Shown: in pieces, positions 53,781 to 59,655 of the stretch
How the letters are laid out: every line of letters starts with the position of its first letter
How positions within the stretch are numbered: the stretch's first letter is position 1
DNA from: Muribaculum intestinale
Lineage (GTDB): Bacteria > Bacteroidota > Bacteroidia > Bacteroidales > Muribaculaceae
Length of the DNA: 64,000 nt
Assembly (NCBI RefSeq): GCF_002201515.1
Contig: NZ_CP021421.1
Span: 2,480,001-2,544,000, forward strand
Reading direction: 5' to 3'
Position numbers and translations under genes: made by a program
The notes under the pieces: generated by a model
What the model saw: the letters and a program-made list of their open reading frames with translations, nothing else
Databases searched by the model: none
Told to the model about the DNA's origin: nothing

Positions 53781-53941
53781 GAGATTGTCTAAATTTATAT
53801 GATACCGATTTTGAGAAGGATTGTCTGATGGATTTTTGCTTGTGATGAGGGAGTGTAGCCGTAGCTACATGACCGAAGAATAAACAAAAAGACACCGACA
53901 AGACTCTCAAAAGCAAAGTAATATGAATTTTAGACAATCTC
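53781..53941. mobile_element. MITE-like element, 161 bp
   Basis: Imperfect 16-bp terminal inverted repeats (15 of 16): GAGATTGTCTAAATTT at 53781-53796 and the complement of GAGATTGTCTAAAATT at 53926-53941. The direct repeat TTA flanks both ends (53778-53780 and 53942-53944). There is no transposase inside. Size, GAG ends and a TNA-type 3-bp duplication resemble non-autonomous relatives of IS5-family (IS1031-like) elements; the family link is inference. Because of the repeats, both strands encode FRQSL at the element ends. Confidence 0.6.
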
Positions 53942-54390
53942 TTAATGATGAGGAAAAAGATTTTGTTATAAAAAGATGTATTAACCATGAATTATTTTGT
54001 TTCCCAAAATCTTTTAATATAGAGAATATAGAAGAAAATAATCTCGAAGAAGACGTTGATGGTTTAGGTGATGGCTTTGCAATAGCTGAAACTCTTGATT
54101 GTGTTAGGGCAGATATTGAAGAGGAAACTCAAATGGAGTTTCAAGAGTTTCTGCAAGAAAATGGGTCTTCTATAGCAGAACAAGCTCTTTATGAATATGC
54201 TGAAACAAACGCTATTGTTGCTTTAGACCAAAATGGGAATGTCATTAAAGAATTTTATTCGTTTGATGAAATAGCTACCTATTTCGGTGTAAAAAGGGCA
54301 GACAATGTGAAAAATGTCCTTGTTGGCCGTCAAAAAAGTGCATACGGATATGTTTGGAAATATAGAAAAGATTTGAATGCAAATGGATGA
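53923..54390 (+). CDS. Orphan NUMOD1-domain protein
   Basis: The 155-aa protein has an acidic N-terminal and middle region (for example NIENIEENNLEEDVDG and EEETQMEFQEFLQENGSS) and a C-terminal NUMOD1-like module at about 98-149: VALDQNGNVIKEFYSFDEIA, then YFGVKRADNVKNVLVGR and AYGYVWKYR. NUMOD1 is a small DNA-binding module usually joined to GIY-YIG or HNH homing endonucleases; no nuclease motif (GIY-YIG, HNH, LAGLIDADG) is present here. The only early ATG lies inside the right repeat of the MITE-like element, so MNFRQSL comes from the element. Codon use is AT-rich, unlike nearby core genes, suggesting recent transfer. A 25-codon ORF overlapped its stop before the IS inserted. Confidence 0.65.
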   Translation: MNFRQSLNDEEKDFVIKRCINHELFCFPKSFNIENIEENNLEEDVDGLGDGFAIAETLDCVRADIEEETQMEFQEFLQENGSSIAEQALYEYAETNAIVALDQNGNVIKEFYSFDEIATYFGVKRADNVKNVLVGRQKSAYGYVWKYRKDLNANG

Positions 54391-54428
54391 ATTTGCTAAT
54401 TTGCCTGAATGGGTATACTTCTTAAGTA

Positions 54429-56115
54429 GGGATATTCAGTTAATGGCTAACTGATTATTTGGCAGAGTTATAGATATTTTGTAACTTTACAAAGAACCCC
54501 CGATGAACCCATCACGGGCTTATTCGGAGGTAATTCTTAAAAATAAATGTTCGTGAAGTTACGGAAAATATCTGAGATTACGGCCACGTTGCCGTTTACC
54601 GAGTTCGATTTTATGCAAAAATATCGCGAGAGTTTTGCCGTAAGCGAGCTCGGGCGCATCCATGCGCAACTGCCATTGAAGGAGCTGGCAGAGAAAATCC
54701 GCTCGCATTTTCCCAAAACGCATCCTCAAGGCAACACGCCGATGTTCCCGCCGGAGGGAGAGGTGGCGCTGATGTTCCTCAAACCATATACCGGACAATC
54801 GGATGACGGCCTGATCGAGATGCTCAACGGCAACATACACATGCAGATGTTCTGCGGGGTGCTCATAGATCCCGCCAAGCCCATAAAGAACGGCAAGATA
54901 GTCAGTGCTATCCGTCAGCGCATAGCCGGAGTTCTGGACATCAGAGAACTGCAGAAAATCCTGTATGGCAAATGGGGCGGCTCGCTGAGAAACAAGGATT
55001 TGTGTCTGACCGATGCCACCTGCTACGAGAGCCATCTGCGGTTCCCGACAGATGTAAAACTGTTGTGGGAATGCTGCGAGTGGCTTCAATCTCTAATTGC
55101 AAAGACCTGTAAGGCGCTGAAGGAACGGCTGCCGCGCAACAAGTATCGTGATATTGACCGCGCCAGACTCACCTATGCCAAGCATCGCAAACACAGCAGG
55201 GCGGCCACTGTCAAACTCCGCCGTCGATTGCTCGGCTTGCTTTCCAAACAGATAGGGCAATGGAACAGAATCTGCAAGATACACACCGTTGACATCGCGC
55301 TCACCGCCGAGCAAAGCAAGCGTCTCTTCGCTCTTAAAGAGGTGTATCGACAGCAGAGAGCGCTTGCTCAGAAAAAGGAGGTGAAGAAACGCATCGTCAG
55401 CATAGACCGTCCGTACATCCGGCCCATCGTCAGAGGCAAGGAGAACAAGCGAGTGGAGTTCGGAGCCAAGGTCAACAACATCCAGATTGATGGAATATCA
55501 TTCATCGAGCATCATTCCTTCGAAGCCTTCAACGAGGGCGTGAGATTACAGGAGTGTATTGAATATCAACAGGAACTGACCGGAGTCAAAGTCGCCAAAG
55601 TCGGAGCTGACACCATCTATGCCAACAACGACAACCGGCGGTACTGTACCGAAAACGGCATAACGACATGTTTTGTCCGCAAAGGCCCGAAGCCAAAGGA
55701 TGAAAACACCGACATAAGCACAGCCCGACGAATAATCGGGACACTGCGCTCTACCGCCATGGAGGGCAGCTTCGGAAACCAGAAACAGCACTACGGTGTC
55801 AGCCGGATTGCTGCACGCAACTCCCGCAGCGAGACGCTGCTGCTCTTTTTCGGCATCCACATGGCAAATGCCGCAACGCTTGCCGCCCGACAACTCGCCA
55901 TCGAAGAAAAGAAGAAACAGCGAGCGTGAAAAATCATACTGTCACCTCACCTCCGAAACATATCGGAGGCGAATCAGTGTATCCCTATCTGTCCGAAATG
56001 TCATATTTTATGCGCCGAGAATTGAAAATTTGCCCTCATAATCAAAACAGCACCGCCATAGGGCGACCACGCTCCATTTTCAGCTTGAAAAATCAAGCCA
56101 TTAACTGAATATCCC
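54429..56115 (+). mobile_element. Complete IS1182/IS5-type insertion sequence
   Basis: Perfect 20-bp inverted repeats, GGGATATTCAGTTAATGGCT (54429-54448) and its complement (56096-56115), are flanked by direct TAAGTA repeats at 54423-54428 and 56116-56121. The element is 1687 bp with one intact transposase. A small hairpin (CCTCCGA 55950-55956, TCGGAGG 55963-55969) follows the transposase stop. The element inserted just after the NUMOD1 ORF. Confidence 0.92.
54547..55929 (+). CDS. IS1182/IS5-like DDE transposase
   Basis: The 460-aa protein has an N-terminal DUF772-type region (PEGEVALMFLKPYTGQSDDG, LIEMLNGNIHMQMFCG) and a DDE core: LTDATCYES (first Asp), VGADTIYANNDNRRYC (second Asp) and AMEGSFGNQKQHYG (Glu, with Lys after it). 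VEFGAKVNNIQIDGISFIEH is typical of the group. The frame is intact and the ends are complete, so it may still move. Confidence 0.92.
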   Translation: MFVKLRKISEITATLPFTEFDFMQKYRESFAVSELGRIHAQLPLKELAEKIRSHFPKTHPQGNTPMFPPEGEVALMFLKPYTGQSDDGLIEMLNGNIHMQMFCGVLIDPAKPIKNGKIVSAIRQRIAGVLDIRELQKILYGKWGGSLRNKDLCLTDATCYESHLRFPTDVKLLWECCEWLQSLIAKTCKALKERLPRNKYRDIDRARLTYAKHRKHSRAATVKLRRRLLGLLSKQIGQWNRICKIHTVDIALTAEQSKRLFALKEVYRQQRALAQKKEVKKRIVSIDRPYIRPIVRGKENKRVEFGAKVNNIQIDGISFIEHHSFEAFNEGVRLQECIEYQQELTGVKVAKVGADTIYANNDNRRYCTENGITTCFVRKGPKPKDENTDISTARRIIGTLRSTAMEGSFGNQKQHYGVSRIAARNSRSETLLLFFGIHMANAATLAARQLAIEEKKKQRA

Positions 56116-56121
56116 TAAGTA

Positions 56122-56294
56122 GGATATATTCTATCTGGGAGAAATTATTGTGATTTTATCATTTTGGATGGCGTAGACTGGATTGATGAGTGGATTTGGA
56201 AAGCGAATTTTGGAATTCGGAGGAAAATGGGTAAATTTGCGTGTCTTATAATACAATTATTCTCTATTCAGTGTAACATTATTAATGTTCAAAC
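56122..56294 (+). other. AT-rich spacer between the IS and GH97
   Basis: This stretch contains the end of the interrupted small ORF (to 56153), and a GH97 promoter must lie here. GTGTCTTATAATACAA around 56240 is AT-rich, but no full TTTG/TAnnTTTG pair was found. Confidence 0.35.
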
Positions 56295-58406
56295 ATGAAA
56301 AAACATTTTGCATGGCTGACGGCAGCCGGTATCCTTACGGCATGCTCGCAGGGTGGACCGCTACAGGTGAGTTCGCCCGATGGAAAACTTCTTGTAAACT
56401 TCAATATCGAGGAGGGTGGGGCGCCCGCTTACAGCGCTTCGTTTGACGGGGAGGAGATTGTGGCCACCTCTTATCTGGGATTTCAGATGGAGAAATTCGG
56501 GGCACTTACCTCCGGATTCAAGATGACCGCACATCATGAGTCGGAACATAACGAGACCTGGGCGCCGGTGTGGGGCGAGCAGGATTCGGTGGTCAACCAC
56601 TACCGTCAGCTTGTGGTGGAGATGAAGAAAAAGACCGACAGTGTCGATGTGCTTCTCAATGTGGAGTTCCGTGTGTTTGACGAGGGCTTTGCTTTCCGCT
56701 ACGTATTTCCCGAGCAGAAGACCAAGCAGTTTGTCATTGACCAGGAGCTTAGCCGGTTTGCCATGACCGGCGACCATACAGCCTGGTGGATACCAGGCGA
56801 CTACGACACGCAGGAGTATGAGTACACACGCTCGCAGCTGAGTGAAATCGCCGCGCGCCATACCGCAGCTCTTGTGGGCAATGTGTCGGCCTCGGCATTT
56901 GACCAGTGGGCCGTGCAGACGTCGCTCATGATGAAGACCGGGGACGAAAAGCCGCTGTATCTCAACATACACGAGGCTGCGCTCATCGACTATCCTGCGA
57001 TGCATCTGCTTTACAATGACTCCAGCTGCACGTTTACCTCGGCCCTTACTCCCGACGGCAACGGGCATATGGCGGTAATCGACACTCCGTTCTCTACCCC
57101 ATGGCGTGTGGTGATGGTCAGCGACAAGGCTACCGACATACTGTCGACACAGATTATATACAATCTCAACGAGTCGTGTGTGCTCGACGACACATCATGG
57201 ATTCACCCTACAAAATACATGGGTGTATGGTGGGAAATGATTACCGGCAAAAGCGACTGGAGCTACACCAATGCCCACGACTTCGACCTCGCCACGTTTG
57301 ATTACTCAAAGGCCCGTCCCCACGGACGCCATGGCGCCACTACCGACAACGTAAAGCGCTATATCGATTTTGCAGCGGCCAACGGATTCGACCAGTTGCT
57401 CGTGGAGGGCTGGAATGTTGGCTGGGAGGACTGGCTCGGGCGCGAGAAAGATTATGTGTTTGACTTCGTGACACCATATCCCGACTTCGATATCAAGGCG
57501 CTCAACGACTATGCCCATTCCAAGGGTATCAAGCTGATGATGCATCATGAGACTTCCGGCTCTATACCCAACTATGAGCGTCATATGGAGGCTGCCTACA
57601 GTCTTATGAACGAGTATGGTTACGACGCGGTGAAGAGCGGCTATGTGGGCAATATCCTGCCCAAGGGTTCGTACCATTACGGACAGCCTCAGATACGCCA
57701 TTATCTCGACGCCATCAGGCGTGCCGCCGACCACAAGATAATGGTCAACGCTCATGAGGCTGTGCGTCCGACCGGTCTTGCGCGCACTTATCCCAACCTT
57801 GTAGGCAACGAGAGTGCTATGGGCACCGAGTACCGCAACATGACTCCGGGCCATGTCACTATCCTGCCGTTTACACGTTTGAAGGGAGGTCCGATGGATT
57901 TCACTCCCGGTATTTTTGAGATGGACCTCGGTAAGTTCTCCCCCGACAAGACCCACAAGCGTGCAACGGTGGCCGGTCAGCTCGCTCTCTATGTGACCAT
58001 GTACTCGCCTCTCCAGATGGCCGCCGACCTGCCCGAGCACTATGCCGAGAAGATGGATGCATTCCAGTTTATAAAGGATGTGCCTGTCGATTGGAGCAAG
58101 AGCCATTATCTTGATGCGGAGCCGGGCGAGTTTATCGTGGCCGCACGCCGTGCCAAGGGCGGCGATGACTGGTATGTTGGAGGTGTCACCAACGATGAGG
58201 CACGCGACGTCACCGTGTCGATGTCGTTCCTGAAGCCGGGTGTCACTTATCAGGCTACATTCTATACCGATGCTCCCGATGCTGACTGCGACAGCAACTC
58301 GGGCGCCTACGAAATCAGCAAGGAGACTGTGACATCGCGTACGGTATCGACAATCCATATGGCACGCGGGGGCGGTTTCGCAATATCTATTGTGCCTGTG
58401 AAATAA
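56295..58406 (+). CDS. GH97 alpha-glucosidase (SusB-like, inverting type)
   Basis: The 703-aa lipoprotein (lipobox LTAC) has an N-terminal beta-sandwich (VSSPDGKLLVNFNIE), a TIM barrel and a C-terminal beta domain. Barrel motifs are KYMGVWWEM, HHETSGSIPNYERHMEAAYS, YDAVKSGYVGNI, NAHEAVRPTGLARTYPN and NESAMGTEY. Glu419, Glu488 and Glu512 are spaced 69 and 24 residues apart, the same spacing as SusB Glu439, Glu508 and Glu532 (bases and acid). Gly in KSGYVG, where retaining GH97 members have a nucleophilic Asp, also points to the inverting class acting on alpha-glucosides. It stands alone next to the mobile island and is convergent with dinB, 30 bp away. Confidence 0.93.
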   Translation: MKKHFAWLTAAGILTACSQGGPLQVSSPDGKLLVNFNIEEGGAPAYSASFDGEEIVATSYLGFQMEKFGALTSGFKMTAHHESEHNETWAPVWGEQDSVVNHYRQLVVEMKKKTDSVDVLLNVEFRVFDEGFAFRYVFPEQKTKQFVIDQELSRFAMTGDHTAWWIPGDYDTQEYEYTRSQLSEIAARHTAALVGNVSASAFDQWAVQTSLMMKTGDEKPLYLNIHEAALIDYPAMHLLYNDSSCTFTSALTPDGNGHMAVIDTPFSTPWRVVMVSDKATDILSTQIIYNLNESCVLDDTSWIHPTKYMGVWWEMITGKSDWSYTNAHDFDLATFDYSKARPHGRHGATTDNVKRYIDFAAANGFDQLLVEGWNVGWEDWLGREKDYVFDFVTPYPDFDIKALNDYAHSKGIKLMMHHETSGSIPNYERHMEAAYSLMNEYGYDAVKSGYVGNILPKGSYHYGQPQIRHYLDAIRRAADHKIMVNAHEAVRPTGLARTYPNLVGNESAMGTEYRNMTPGHVTILPFTRLKGGPMDFTPGIFEMDLGKFSPDKTHKRATVAGQLALYVTMYSPLQMAADLPEHYAEKMDAFQFIKDVPVDWSKSHYLDAEPGEFIVAARRAKGGDDWYVGGVTNDEARDVTVSMSFLKPGVTYQATFYTDAPDADCDSNSGAYEISKETVTSRTVSTIHMARGGGFAISIVPVK

Positions 58407-58436
58407 GATATTGGCTAAATTGTTTTAAGGCGACAA

Positions 58437-59507
58437 TCAGTATTCTCCGAAATCAAATTCCAGCTGCACCGGCCCGTCTCCATGGTTTTTGACCTGAGGA
58501 TTGGCCACGGTAAGACCAATCAGGCGCACTTTGTGGCCATCGAAATCGGTCTCTGCAAGCAGCGACTCAGAAATCTCGCGCAGCCTGTCATCATCCTCAA
58601 CCGGATGTGGCAGGGTGCGCGAGCGTGTTATCTGACGGAAGTCGTCATATTTCAGCTTTAACACCACCGTGCGCCCACGGAATTGCGAGCGTTCCATACG
58701 ACGCATTACGTCGCGCCTCACTCCGTTGAGTTCCATGGCCAGTATGCGGCGGTTGTCAGTATCTTCGATGAATGTAGTCTCAGCTCCTACCGATTTGCGT
58801 GTACGCTCTGTCACAACAGGACGGTTGTCAATACCGCGCGCATATAGATAATAGTCGCGTCCTGCTTTTCCGAAATGGCTCACGAGTTGCGCCTCGCTGT
58901 AGCTGCGCAGATCGGCTCCGGTGAATATCCCGATACGGTGCATCCGTCCGGCCGTTACCTCTCCAATGCCGAAGAATTTCTCGACGGGCAATGCTGCCAC
59001 AAAATTATCTATATCCGACGGAGTAATGACGGTCAGACCGTCGGGCTTGCGGTAGTCCGATGCGATTTTTGCCAGCATTTTGTTGACCGATACTCCTGCC
59101 GATGCTGTCAGTCCGGTGACCTCGGCTATGCGGCGTTTTATCTCGCGGGCCACTATTGTGGCCGAAGGGTGATGGCTCACGTCAAGGAATGCCTCGTCGA
59201 GTGAAAGAGGCTCGATTATTGGAGTATAGTCGAGGAATATGTTTCTGATTGATTCTGACACAGCCTTGTATGCCTCAAACCGGGGCTCTACCACAATCAG
59301 GCTCGCACACCGTCTTTTGGCTGTGGCTACCGCCATGGCCGAATGTATGCCGTAGGGCCTTGCCTCATAGCTTGCTGTTGCCACTACTCCGCGCGGTCCG
59401 TCATGCCCAACCACCACCGGGCGCCCGCGGAGCACGGGGTTGTCGCGCTGCTCGACCGATGCGTAAAAAGCATCCATATCAACATGTATTATTTTCCTCT
59501 GGCCCAT
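58437..59507 (-). CDS. dinB: DNA polymerase IV
   Basis: This 356-aa Y-family polymerase has IIHVDMDAFYASVEQ (metal Asp10), ASYEARPYGIHSAM, the catalytic SLDEAFLDV (Asp104, Glu105), the thumb helix-hairpin-helix EKFFGIGEVTAGRMHRIGIF and the little-finger domain. It performs error-prone lesion bypass. The C-terminus (PQVKNHGDGPVQLEFDFGEY) ends QLEFDF, a beta-clamp-binding-like motif. A TAATTTTG box lies 9 bp before the ATG. Confidence 0.96.
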   Translation of the reverse strand: MGQRKIIHVDMDAFYASVEQRDNPVLRGRPVVVGHDGPRGVVATASYEARPYGIHSAMAVATAKRRCASLIVVEPRFEAYKAVSESIRNIFLDYTPIIEPLSLDEAFLDVSHHPSATIVAREIKRRIAEVTGLTASAGVSVNKMLAKIASDYRKPDGLTVITPSDIDNFVAALPVEKFFGIGEVTAGRMHRIGIFTGADLRSYSEAQLVSHFGKAGRDYYLYARGIDNRPVVTERTRKSVGAETTFIEDTDNRRILAMELNGVRRDVMRRMERSQFRGRTVVLKLKYDDFRQITRSRTLPHPVEDDDRLREISESLLAETDFDGHKVRLIGLTVANPQVKNHGDGPVQLEFDFGEY

Positions 59508-59515
59508 TTCAGATG

Positions 59516-59523
59516 CAAAATTA
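59516..59523 (-). promoter_or_regulatory. -7 element just before dinB
   Basis: The minus strand reads TAATTTTG ending 8 bp before the ATG at 59507, implying a near-leaderless transcript. No -33 box found; no LexA-like palindrome was recognised. Confidence 0.35.
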
Positions 59524-59623
59524 TATAATTTTTATCGACATTGTATAGGGTAGTGTGTTATATAACACCCGTTAAATACTTTGCGACATCGTGTGACTGT
59601 CGTCGATATATTATCTTTTTTAT

Positions 59624-59631
59624 TATCTTTG
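59624..59631 (+). promoter_or_regulatory. -7 element of the receiver/PEP-synthase-like gene
   Basis: TATCTTTG matches TAnnTTTG 24 bp before the ATG at 59656; no clear -33 box. Confidence 0.4.
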
Positions 59632-59655
59632 TGGAGCATAATCTCTTACCGGAAC

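Larger units (their letters stand above)
54383..56153 (+). pseudogene. Small 25-codon ORF interrupted by the IS1182/IS5-type element
   Basis: If the element and one TAAGTA copy are removed, 54383-54428 joins 56122-56153 in frame: ATG to TGA, 25 codons, starting MDEFANLPEWVYFLS and ending WEKLL. Its ATG overlaps the NUMOD1 stop (ATGGATGA), an arrangement suited to translational coupling. Whether it was a real gene cannot be settled from one copy. Confidence 0.35.

Noticed and set aside
53716-53988. 90-codon open frame on the minus strand through the MITE-like element
   Set aside because: It starts inside the NUMOD1 gene and reads through both repeats of the element; no family resemblance, so it was treated as an effect of the repeat.
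57306-58358. 350-codon open frame on the minus strand
   Set aside because: It is antisense to GH97, with an Arg/His/Leu-rich composition typical of shadows.
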